Below are positions 42,366 to 52,601 of a stretch of 64,000 nt of DNA, in pieces; the first letter of the stretch is position 1, and every line of letters begins with the position of its first letter. The notes under the pieces are model-generated. The model was not told the origin of the DNA. It saw nothing but the letters and a program-made list of their open reading frames with translations, and ran no database searches. A program made the translations under genes and the position numbers. Source of the DNA: Puccinellia tenuiflora (Eukaryota > Streptophyta > Magnoliopsida > Poales > Poaceae); assembly GCA_012064385.1 (NCBI GenBank), contig QRDG01001910.1, positions 62,001-126,000 of the forward strand, in the 5' to 3' direction.

Positions 42366-44364
42366 TGATACGTCCATTTTGCATCACTATATAATAATTT
42401 GTTGTTATTAATGGATATATTTCATATTAGAATGCAATACTTATGTTATTTTATCTTATTTTGCATGTTTGATGATTGTTGGTGATTTGACTGCCGGAGC
42501 CCGGAATCAGCTGGAAAAAGCACCGTCAAGATACTGAACTTCTGCAAATCCAGAAATTCCGCAAAAATTCAGAGATTATTATTTTACCAGATGACGAAAG
42601 GAGCTAGAAGGAGGACCATAGGGGAGCCACAGGGTGTCCAGACGTCACCCAGGCGCGGCCCCACCCTTGGCCACGCCTGGGCCCCACCTGGAGGCTATGT
42701 GTCGCCTCTGGCTCCCCCCTTTCGCGTATATCATCCCTTTGACCTAAAAATCAAGGGGGACGCTTCGAAGAAATACTCCGCCGCCGCCTCGGGGGCGGAA
42801 AACATAGAGAGAGAAAAGACTCTCCGGCAGGGAGAAATCTGCCGGGGAAATTCCCTCCCGGAGGGGGAAATCGCCACCATCGCCATCGTCATCGCCACGA
42901 GCTTCATCGGGGCCATCATCAACATCATCCCCACCGACAGCACCATCATCTCCACAGCTCCGCTTCATTTCGCTGTTGCATCTAGGGTTATACTTGTTGT
43001 AGTTCATTGGAATCACTTTTCCGGTGTTGATTGCCTTGTGTAGTTGATGCTATTGAGTTTTATCGGTGAAATACTTTTATGACCAGATTATTATTCATCC
43101 ATTTATCACCTCTGATCATGATCCATATGATGTCTCGTGACTAGTTCGTTTAGTTCTTGAGGACATGGGAGAAGTCTTGTTGCTAGTAGTGGAATTATGC
43201 TGAGTAGTGAATGGTTTGATATTTAAGTTGTGGTGTTATTGTTCTAGTGGTGTTGTGTGAGCGTCAACTACATAACACTTCACCTTTATGAGCCTAGGGG
43301 GATGCATTGTGTATTTAGTTTGCTTGTGTGGTGGTTGCGGGATTGACAGAAACCTAAACCCCCACCGGTAAACTAGTGCATGAGGGAGTGTAGGATCTGA
43401 GAGTTTAAAGTTGTGGTTAGTTAATTCTTAAATACTTCCTTCATTTGCGGATGCTTGTAGGGAAGTGTAATCACAAGTGTGCACTGGTCCAAGTAACAAA
43501 AGGGGGGCATGAACCCACTATCTAGCATAAATACCCTCTCTTGGAGATACACACAATCACTTGGCCAAAGTAACTACGCACATCGGAGAGCATGCAAGAA
43601 CATAAATTACTCATGTAAGAATCATGCACAATCTGAACATAACTTCATAATCCCTCGGATCCCAGCAAACACATCACATAACATTGCAATAATCGATCTT
43701 GATCATGTTAGGCAGCTCACAAGATCATAAGACATGATCATAAGACATGAAGCACAAGAGAGAGACTACCAACTAGCTACTGCCATGGACTCATAATCCA
43801 AGGTGAGACTACTCACAAATCATCCCGGAGGAAGGCATGATGATGAAGAGCCCTCCAGGATCGATCTCCCCTCCGGCAGAGTGCCGGGATCGGCTTCAGA
43901 TTGGACCCCGAACTAGGGTTTTCGGTGACGGCGTGCCGGGGTCGAGTTTCTGGAAAATAATCGCCGCCTCCATGTTTTTAGGTCAAAAGGCAATTTTAGG
44001 CGTCGGAGGGGGCCGAGGGGACGCCCCAGGAGCAGGGGCGGGTCCCACCTGCGGGCCATGGGGGGGCAGCGGCAGGAGGCCGTCCCTGCCCTGTGGGTTG
44101 CCCCCTGGGCTGCCCTTTGGTCTCCAGGTGTCTTTCGTCGCATAAAAATCTCCGTAAATTTTGGTCCAATTCCGAGAATATTTCCAGAAGTAAATTTCTG
44201 AAACAAAAAGACAGCAAAAACAGGAAACTAGCACTGTGCATCTTGTCAATAGGTTAGTCCGACAAAATGCATAAAAATGATATAATTGACAGTAAAAACA
44301 TGTGATAATATCACAAAACTAGCATGGATCACTCAAAAATTATAGATACGTTTGAGACGTATCA
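42366..44364. mobile_element. 2.0-kb non-coding element with TGATACGTC...GACGTATCA ends
   Basis: The ends TGATACGTC (42366-42374) and GACGTATCA (44356-44364) are perfect 9-bp inverted repeats. GC-rich arms sit about 250-400 bp inside each end and are partly inverted (for example GGCCCCACCTGGAGGC and GGCGGGTCCCACCTGCGGG). There is no coding sequence. Similar TGATACGTC-ended sequences are, as I recall, common in Triticeae, but I cannot name the superfamily. The flanks differ (left unassigned, right copia coding), and no target duplication is visible. Confidence 0.65.
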
Positions 44365-46324
44365 CTCCCAAGTGGCGCAATTTCATGTTTCTGATGTAGA
44401 TGATGTAATTCCTCGAGAAGCCATAAGAAGAATGGGTGTGGGATTTTTCCGCCCCGTTGAGGAACCCCTTGGGGTGGATCGAGAAGGACAATGCTCTACT
44501 CAAGTGGAGCCTTCATCTTCATCAGATTTACAAGCAACAGCTGCTAGAGCTAATAATGCACCTGACCAAAGACAAGCACAAGACCCTCAACATTCAGATC
44601 AGCCTCATGTCGCCAGGCTGGAGACTCCAGCCATCATGACCGGAGACTCCGATGGGCCGGAGATTCCGGTGCCCCAGGCCGGAGACTCCGGTCTACTTCA
44701 AGCTGAAGGGAGTTCTGCTCAGGATCTTGGTCCTTCCACCTCTTCCAATAATGACGATATGCTTTTTGAGGACCAAGGTCAACTCACCGGTCAAGACGGG
44801 GACTCAAATGATCAAGATAATCAAGTGATACCTCCAAGGTGCAATGAGGATATCGAAGCCCGTCGTCGAGCTAGAGTTGCAAGAACCATGGAAGTTCGTG
44901 AACATACTCTTAAGAAGGTTATTGGTGATGTGAGAGGCAAAGTGTCCACCCGGAGGCAATTGGCAAACTTTAGTGATCATCAAGCTCACATTGCCATGGT
45001 GGAACCAAAGAAAGTATCCGAAGCTCTTGAAGATCCGGATTGGTTGGATGCCATGCATGAAGAGCTGAACAATTTCGAGCGCAATAAAGTTTGGAAGTTA
45101 GTTGAGAAGCCAAAGGAGTGCCGCAATGTTATTGGCACAAAATGGATTTTCAAGAACAAGCAAGATGAACATGGCATGGTTGTGAGGAACAAGGCTAGAT
45201 TGGTGGCTCAAGAGTACTCTCAAGTTGAAGGAATTGATTGTGGAGAGACCTATGCTCCCGTGGCTCGCCTTGAGTCCATCCGTATCCTTCTTGCTTATGC
45301 ATCCCGTTATAACTTTAAATTGCAACAAATGGATGTTAAAAGAGCTTTTCTCAATGGTCCTTTAATGGAGTTGGTGTTTGTTAAGCAACCCCCGGGGTTC
45401 GAGGACCCCAACTTCCCTAACCATGTCTACAAGATTGATAAGGCGCTCTATGGACTTAAGCAAGCACCACGTGCGTGGTATGAGCACCTTAGAGAGTTGT
45501 TGTTAGATCGTGGATTTGAAGTTGGGCAAATTGATCCCACTCTTTTTACTAAGAGGGTTAAAGGGGAGCTTTTTGTATGCCAACTATATGTTGATGATAT
45601 TATTTTTGGCTCATCTAACAAAGCTTTTAATGATGAATTTTCAAAGCTTATGACCGATAGGTTTGAGATGTCTATGATGGGTGAGTTGAAGTTCTTCCTT
45701 GGATTTGAGATCAAGCAATTGAGAGGAGGGACTTTTATTAGCCAAGCAAAGTATATTCAAGACATGCTCAAAAGGTTTAATATGGCGGATGCTAAGGAGA
45801 AGAAGACTCCTATGGATACCAAATGCCATCTACAACTTAACCCAAAGGGTATAGATGTGGATCAAAAGCTCTACCGCTCCATGATATGTTCGTTGCTTTA
45901 CCTTTGTGCATCTAGACCCGATATTGTGTTGAGTGTAGGTGTGTGTGCAAGGTATCAAGCGGCTCCTAAGGAAAGCCACATGTTGGCGGTCAAGAGAATC
46001 CTACGATATTTGGTTCATACCCCAAGGTTTGGTTTGTGGTACCCAAGGGATTCATCTTTCACTCTTCATGGGTTCACGGATTCAGATTGGGCCGGTGATC
46101 AAGATGATAGGAAATCAACTTCCGGGGCTTGCCAATTCCTTGGTAGGTCCTTGGTGAGTTGGTCTTCTAAGAAGAAAAATTGCATTTCTCTCTCCACCGC
46201 CGAAGCCGAGTATGTGGCCGCCGCTAGTGCATGCACTCAATTGTTATGGATGAGGCAAACATTAAAGGAATACGGTGTCAACTGTGATAAAGTGCCTCTT
46301 TTGTGTGACAATGAGAGTGCTATC
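44365..46324 (+). pseudogene. Ty1/copia pol fragment (integrase tail, RT, RNase H), open frame
   Basis: The frame is open for about 650 codons. It starts in the integrase-RT hinge (SQVAQFH...DDVIPREAIRR) and has the RT blocks WLDAMHEELNNFERN, WIFKNKQDE, RLVAQEYSQVEGID, the QMDVKRAFLNG block and the catalytic YVDDIIFGS (near 45588-45614). It then has the copia RNase H with TDSDWAGD, KSTSGACQFLG and STAEAEYVA. The frame ends at the last RNase H motif, LLCDNESAI, exactly where the next element begins with TGAAAG. Gag, protease, most of integrase and both LTRs are absent. The general type looks like SIRE/Maximus. The lack of stops suggests recent loss of its flanks. Confidence 0.9.
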
Positions 46325-46848
46325 TGAAAGAACAAACTATGCCCGAGATGTCGCCTAGAGGGGGGGTGAATAGGCGATTAACATTTTTTCTATTTAGGGG
46401 CTTGATAATTGCGGAATAAAACTAGGTGTTTAAATTAACAAGCCAACAACCTAAAATTCTAGGTTTACCTAAAGTGCACGAACAACTTATGCTAAGCAAT
46501 TCAAGCAACAAGGTGATAGCAAGATATGAACTTCAAGCACGAAGGCTATCACAATGTAAATTGCATAAGTAAAGCTCGGGTATAGAAATAACCGAGTCAC
46601 GCGGAGACGAGGATGTATTCCCGAGTTCCTCCTTGGTAAGGGAGTACGTCTCGTTGGAGGGGTGTGAGCTCGCCACAAGAGGCCTACTCAAGATGCCACA
46701 AAGGCCTCACCCTATTCTCCGATGAACCGCACCCAAGGGATTGGTTCACCTTCCACTATCGGAATCCTTCGAGGCGGATTCCGGATCCCTTTTACAACTT
46801 CCTTGGGGCACACACCCACAACTCAATTGGGGGCTCCCAAATTCATGC
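46325..46848. repeat. Left long inverted terminal repeat
   Basis: It pairs, with small gaps, with 51655-52098. Shared phrases include CTAGAGGGGGGGTGAATAGG, GAGTTCCTCCTTG, GCTCGCCACAAGAGGCCTAC, CCTCACCCTATTCTCCGATG and CGCACCC. Confidence 0.8.
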
Positions 46849-47387
46849 CGAAGCTTCACAACTCGAAGTCTTCGCGGCACCTCCAAACCGTCTAGGGTAC
46901 ACAATGCACCCAAGAGGCACAAGCTCTGTGGGAACACAATGCACCCAAGAGTAACAAGCTTCTCAACGTCGATCTTCACGTATCACCATAGGGAGAGCAA
47001 CCCAATGCAACAAATGCAAGAGGCAAGAACACACAAAGTGGTCAAGTCCCTCACTCTCAAATTCCAACCAAGCAACAAATACTTTGGGGGGAATAAGAGA
47101 GGAAGAACAAAGGGGAAGAACACAAAGCAACCCCAAATCTAGATCCACTAGGTTCCCCTCACTTAGAGGAGAATTTGATTGGTGGAATGGTAGATCTAGA
47201 TCTCCTCTCTTGAATCCCTAAGTTTGGGCAAGAATCATTGGAGGGATTGAGAGGAATCAAGCTCACAAGGTTAGCAACAATGGAGGAGAGAGGAAAACAA
47301 GTGAGCAAGAGGAGCAACCAGCACTTGGGGGAAGAAGGGGGCTATTTATAGCCTCCCCCAAAAACTAGCCGTTGGAAAACGAGGGGC

Positions 47388-47700
47388 CGGAAATTCCGGG
47401 TTAAAGGGGCCGGAACTTCCGGCCGGGGGCCGGATATTCCGGGGCTTACACCGGAATTTCCGGTGCCCCGGAAATTTCCGGAGCAAATCTCCGGTGCAAA
47501 GTTCCGGACCCCCACCCGAGAGAAAACGCGAAAATGACTTAGCCAAATTTTCCTTGGGCCGGATATTCCGGACCAAAGACCGGAAATTCCGGACCCCCGG
47601 AAATTTCCGAGGCAAAATTCCGGTCCCCCTCCAGAGAGAAAAGCCAAAAAGACTTAGCCAAAAAGCTCAGATGAAAATATGGGCCGGATATTCCGGTGCA
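47388..47700. repeat. Array of CCGGAWATTCCGG-type palindromes
   Basis: About nine copies of short palindromes such as CCGGAAATTCCGG, CCGGAACTTCCGG, CCGGATATTCCGG and CCGGAATTTCCGG occur within about 310 bp. Confidence 0.85.
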
Positions 47701-47942
47701 ACGGCCTCTTCTTTATGAAGAGTTGGCTCTTTTGGTGTTTTATTGGTCTTTATTGCAAATCTTTTTGTTCTTATGGGAAACTCACTCAATCTTGGCATTT
47801 ATTGAATTTGTTTCTTGCAAGTTGAGTGTGAAGTACCATCCCAGTTTGTGAAATCTATCCCAAGCCTTATCTTGCCCCAAAACTTGCTCCTCTTGCCACA
47901 TACATGTCCAACACCATAAATTGCATTTCTGAGCAGTGGGGG

Positions 47943-48535
47943 CCGGAGACTCCGGTCTGACCTAAGTCTCCGCCCTAAGCCACGGAGACTCCGGTTACAC
48001 CGGAGACTCCGGTGTGCTTAAGCCGGAGACTCCGGTCTCGGCAGTTTCGCAGGGATCCAAAAGGGGATCGGGGTGAGGAGTTGATTCACAACTCCTCATT
48101 CACCCCCGACCCCATCTCCTCCCCCTACCACCGCCCCTGCCTGGAGAAGCTCCTCCGGCCGCCCCCAGCCGCCGGAATCCGCCGACCAGCCACCCCCCCT
48201 TCTCCCCAACACGGGGAACCTCCTCCCCCCCCCGTTGGTCTCCACCATGTCGAGCAGCGGTACTTCTCTCTCTCCCTCTCTAGGTTTCTTCCTAGTTCAT
48301 GGATTGAGTGTATGTCTGATGTTCCCTATGGTGTAGAATCCTTTTGTTGGTTGTCTTTCATCTAGGGGTAACAATTTTAGAGCAGTTGGCAACAATGTTT
48401 GACCTAACCCTAAGTTTCCAGCCTCAGGGCCGGAGACTCCGGCCTGTCAGGGGCGGAGACTCCGGCCTGTCAGGGGCGGAGACTTCGGTATCGGCCAGAA
48501 TCTCCGGCCCCTAAGACCGGAAACTCCGGGGTAGA
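47943..48535. repeat. Array of CCGGAGACTCCGG (A-centred) quasi-palindromes, upstream side
   Basis: Perfect copies are at 47943-47955, 48000-48012, 48023-48035 and 48430-48442. One-mismatch copies such as ACGGAGACTCCGG and GCGGAGACTCCGG occur nearby. The array surrounds the first exon and lies inside the first intron of the gene at 48247-50163. Confidence 0.88.
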
Positions 48536-50163
48536 TCACCCATTGGTGTCTTTGTGCTCTCCAATTGCTATCTCTGTGGCCCTCCTGGACATGTATGCTC
48601 ATCCCTTTGCTACCCCCCATCTGTTTATTCACAGGAAATCCGCGGGTCAAGAAGCTTGGTCGCAACCCCAATAATCCATCTCGGAAAGAAAGAAGGGGCT
48701 CTCAGTGCTATTTGGACGAGACTGAGGATGGCCATCGTATTCAGCGTGACAGAGGTGCTGCTACTAGAGAGGCTGTGCAGAAAAAGGCTGAAGCTGCATT
48801 TCTTGAGAATGAGAGGGCAAAGAAGGCAAGGTTTGACGATTTGACCACTGTGATTGGAATGGGAAAATATGAGTTTCGGTTCATGAGGGAGCAGCCCTTC
48901 TTTGACATGCCTCAAACATCCACCAACCCTCTATTTTGGAGAAGGGAGCAAGAGCTAGTGATGAAGGAGCTTTATGAGAAGCTGTCAGGTCCCAATATCG
49001 TGTGTGTGCAAAAGGTGTTCAACCACTCCGCTCTGAGCACCAAACCGTATTTTCAAGAGGCTGTATGGATTGCCCGTAAGCTTGGGCTGGAGCACCTCAT
49101 GACCCTTCAACAAAATTATGACATCAAGTTGGTGCATCAGTTCTTTGCAACGGTTCAGTTTGGGAATGATGAGGATATTACCTTGACTTGGATGACCGGG
49201 CCCATCAAATGCGTGTCCTCCATGACAAGGTTTGGAGAATTGCTTGGGTATGTGTTCCACAAGGGTGAAGCCTCTCAAGGTCGGATTATGCATACGGAAG
49301 GGGTTCATTATGAGAAGCACAAGATGGCACCTCTCTATCTCAACAAGGCCGCTGTAGGTACCAACAAGGACCTCCTTCCCACCTTCAACATTCTCCTCCG
49401 CATGTTTAGATGCAACATTGCACCTCAAGCCGGGAATGTGGATGTCATTCGTGGAGGGCTCGTCAACCTTCTCCTTCATTCCTATGAGATTCTTAAAGCC
49501 GGTATCAATTGCCAAGGGTATGAGATTGATGTGATGGATTTCATCAAGTGTGAGTTACATTGGGCCGTCCATGAGATGAAGAATCCGGTATATGCACCCT
49601 ATGTAATGAAGCTTATTCTTGACCAAGTGCCCAATCTCAACCATGAGCACTTTACCGTTCATAAGGCCGACACTCTTCAAGTTCTCAAGCATGACAAGCC
49701 TTCTTCCTCTAGTGCTCCTTCACGAGTCCCTTTTGCCTCTAGTGATGAAGAAGAAGAAGATGTGGCACCCGTTCCAAGGAGAAGTAAGAATGCCGACCCT
49801 CCCTCATGGCTTGGCAAGGGGAAGGATAATGTGGGCAAGAAGATGAAGAAGCTCACTTGGTTCGAAAGGGTGATGATTCACATGAATGTGTGCCTCCACA
49901 AGGAAAATCACCAAGCTTACAAGGAAAGGAAGTTGATTATCTCTAATCAAAACAAGTTGTACAAGGAATTGGAGAAGAAGAGGGACAAGACTCCTCCTCC
50001 TTTGGTTGTAGAAAATCCACCTGAAGAATCATCCGGGAGTGAGAAGACTGTGAGCTATGACCGATGGTATTCCAAGCAATTCCCGTGGGCTGACTTTGAC
50101 TTTGAGGATGTGTCTTCTATGCCTTCTTCCTCGTGCAACATCGGCAAGGCTCCAAATGGTTGA
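48247..50163 (+). CDS. Putative plant transposon protein (Transposase_32-like), two exons
   Basis: Exon 1 is only 13 bases (48247-48259, ATGTCGAGCAGCG) followed by GTACTT. The intron ends TTATTCACAG, and exon 2 runs 48635-50163. The joined frame gives 513 residues starting MSSSGNPRVKKLGRNPNNP. Residues about 70-370 resemble the family called putative plant transposon protein (FFATVQFGNDEDITLTWMTG, then FGELLGYVF and YLNKAAVGTNKDLLPTFN). The C-terminal third is acidic and then basic (SSDEEEEDVAPVPRRSKN, a coiled-coil-like KLYKELEKKRDK). After the stop, another frame encodes a D/E-rich tail to about 50258, so the original C-terminus was probably longer and lost by a frameshift. Function is unknown; no catalytic motif is visible. 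It lies between the two inverted arms. Confidence 0.7.
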
Positions 50164-50971
50164 GAAGGAGATTGTATAAGATGATGTTGACGAGGCTAGT
50201 GGATCGGAGTATGATGATGATGATGATGGAGATGACACCGAGGAGGACTCCGAGTGATCTTTATGGGTACCGTTAGCCTCGCCTTTTCTTCCTTTTTGGT
50301 GTCTCGATGCCAAAGGGGGAGAAAAGTTCTAGTAGGCTATTCGTGGGATTTGCATGGGTCGGGCACAAGAATTTTCTTTTACCATTCCTTGAGAGCTTGT
50401 GTCCTTTTATCTTTCGCTTGTTGAACCTGTGATATGTGTGTTGAACTTTATTTGCTTTATTTGCTACCTCTATGTGAAATGTGGATCTTGGTGTCGTTAT
50501 TATTTATTGAGGAGACATGGTGTCGGATATTATCTATGGTTGAGTTATTTGTGAGGTGAGATATGCATTGGAATCACCATTTTATCCTCATGCACAAGGT
50601 ATGATTGTTAACACAAATCTCAACCCTTATAATGTCATGTCTCTTTGTTTTGCAAATGAAGTTATTATATATATATCATGTCATATTCCTTTGTGGTATC
50701 CTCTTCCTATATGTGTGTTTCCCTTTATTTGCAACTTGTTGATATGCACACATTTAGGGGGAGGTGCTGTTTTTTTTACATGATATGATCTATTTGTTTG
50801 CAAATCCTAGCATTTCCTAAACCCTATTGGTTTTGTGTGTTAGTTAACAACACTAGTGATCATCTAATGTGTTGCTAAGTGTTGCAGGTTTATTGACATA
50901 TTTTTACCCTGAGCATCAACCACCAAAAAGGAAGAATTGGCAGAGTTATTTTGTTGCAGGTCTTTCCCAGG
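50164..50971. other. 3' region of the transposon-protein gene
   Basis: It begins with a frame-shifted acidic tail (about 50200-50258, GATGAT repeats). GATGCCAAAGGGGGAGAAA follows at about 50306-50324, a purine-rich run like those near polypurine tracts in SIRE-type copia elements, and then AT-rich sequence. A second purine-rich phrase TTTAGGGGGAGG lies near 50755. Confidence 0.5.
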
Positions 50972-51346
50972 CCGGAGTCTCCGGTCTGCATGGGCCGGAG
51001 TCTCCGGTCCCTGGGTTTTTCCTGCCTTTCGCCAAGTTGTGGTGCGGTACTGGATAGTACCCCGGAGAGTCACCGGAGGGTGCCCGGAGTCTTCGGGAGG
51101 CCGGAGTTTCCGGCCCTTGGTGACCGGAGTCTCCGGTCCTGTACGCTTCTTCGACAAAGTCTCCGCGGGTGTGCGGAGTCTCCGGCCACACCGGAGTTTC
51201 CGGCCCCCCGACCGGAGTCTCCGGTCTTCCTCAAGTATGCAAAGTGTGGTGCGGTGCTGGTGTCCTGTCCGGAGGGACCCCGGAAGGAGTCCGGAGTCTC
51301 CGGCCTACACCGGAGTCTCCGGCCCACTAACACCGGAGTCTCCGGT
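50972..51346. repeat. Array of CCGGAGTCTCCGG (T-centred) quasi-palindromes, downstream side
   Basis: Perfect copies are at 50972-50984, 50995-51007, 51124-51136, 51212-51224, 51291-51303, 51310-51322 and 51333-51345. Variants such as CCGGAGTTTCCGG and GCGGAGTCTCCGG lie between them. All full copies are T-centred, the reverse complement of the upstream type. Confidence 0.9.
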
Positions 51347-51654
51347 CCAAGTGGAGTCCAACGGGCAGATTTCTCATAGGGGTATAAATACCCCTCCACC
51401 TACCTCCAGACAGCCAACTCGTCCAACATTTAAGAACCCTAACTTTCAAGAGCTCAAAATCGATAGATCTCCCAATTCCTCCATCCAAACTCGTTGATCT
51501 TTGGAGGATTGAAGGAGAAGACCCGGATCTACATCTTCACCAAGCCGTTCTTCATTTCCCCCTCATTCACTTGAGTATTTTCGTTTCTAGGGTTAGCATT
51601 GTGTTACCCTAGAATTCTTGTGCTTACTACTTGTTGTAATTGTGACAGATGTGT

Positions 51655-52098
51655 TGATTTGGGAGCCCCCAATTCAGTTGTGGATGTGTGTTCCAAAAAC
51701 GTTGTAAGGGCTCCGGATTCCGCCTTAAAGGATTTCGATAGTGGAAGGTGAACCAAACCCTCGGGTGCGGTTCATCGGAGAATAGGGTGAGGCCTTTGTG
51801 GGAGTAGGCCTCTTGTGGCGAGCTCACACCCCTCCAACGAGACGTACTCCCTTAACAAGGAGGAACTCGGGAATACACCCTTGTCTCCGCGTGCTTTCGG
51901 TTATCTCTTTCCCTTAGTTGTCTTTACTTGTATCATTTGAATTGCCTAGTTGCTTTAGCTTGCTCTTCATATAGGTAAATTCACCGTAGTTGCATATCTA
52001 GAGAATTTACCTTTGTGTGAAGCCTAAACTCGAAAAAGTATTAAAATTGGTGTAGCACCTATTCACCCCCCCCTCTAGGTGCCCATACGATCCTTTCA
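51655..52098. repeat. Right long inverted terminal repeat
   Basis: Inverted counterpart of 46325-46848. It ends CACCCCCCCCTCTAGGTGCCCATACGATCCTTTCA with a few substitutions relative to the left arm. Confidence 0.8.
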
Positions 52099-52601
52099 AC
52101 GTCACCGTCCGCCTCGTCCCCGGTGGTCTTTTAGGCCTTGGAGGTGCAGTGGACCCCGGTCTCATGCCGACGAGAGGGTTCTCATTTTTTTTTTAGTTTG
52201 TGTGTTTTTGTTGGGGGTGGTGAGACCGCGGCGATGCCCCGGTGTCAGAATAAGGTCGTCACATCCTATCCTTTGTTCCGGTGGTGCTCTTAGTATTGTC
52301 GGAGGGCGTGTGGAGTTGTGTATCGGTGAATCTCATTGGATCCGCTTGGTTTTTGTGTTTGTTGGTGTGGTCTCCGGTTCCAATCTACGTTTATCATCTT
52401 TGGCAAAGGTTGTTGCTCTGGTGCGCCGGTCCAGTTTCTTGTCTGTCTACTAGAACAAACTCTACTACAACAAACTTTGCCTGATTCCGATTAGGGAGGG
52501 ACAAGGACAACAGCGCACCTTCTGCTCGCTCTAGTGCTTGTGGTCGTCGCTAGGTGTTCCAACAAGTTATTTAATAGATCGGTGGATCTTTTCGCAAAAA
52601 A
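52099..52601 (+). mobile_element. Possible 5'-truncated retroposon
   Basis: The sequence follows the right end of the 5.8-kb element directly and ends GGTGGATCTTTTCGCAAAAAAAA at 52601, like a LINE or SINE tail on the plus strand. No target duplication or coding domain was seen. Confidence 0.35.

Larger units (their letters stand above)
46325..52098 (+). mobile_element. 5.8-kb element with long inverted termini carrying a putative plant transposon protein gene
   Basis: The left end is TGAAAGAACAAACTATGCCC...CCTAGAGGGGGGGTGAATAGG. The right end is the inverted counterpart CCTATTCACCCCCCCTCTAGG...GATCCTTTCA. The inverted similarity extends about 450-520 bp inwards, through the GAGTACGTCTCGTTGGAGGGGTGTGAGCTCGCC segment and its complement up to GGGGGCTCCCAAAT and its complement. 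Between the arms lie a two-exon gene (48247-50163) and arrays of CCGGAGWCTCCGG motifs. The left flank is copia coding; the right flank is unrelated. No target duplication was found. Whether it is a TIR DNA transposon or a rearranged retroelement part is open. Confidence 0.7.

Noticed and set aside
47943..51346. CRISPR or bacterial-type repeat array
   Set aside because: The repeats are short quasi-palindromes with irregular spacing in a plant transposable element.
50864..51497. Long overlapping frames on both strands
   Set aside because: They arise because the CCGGAGTCTCCGG repeat has no stops in several frames; the encoded peptides are only repeats.
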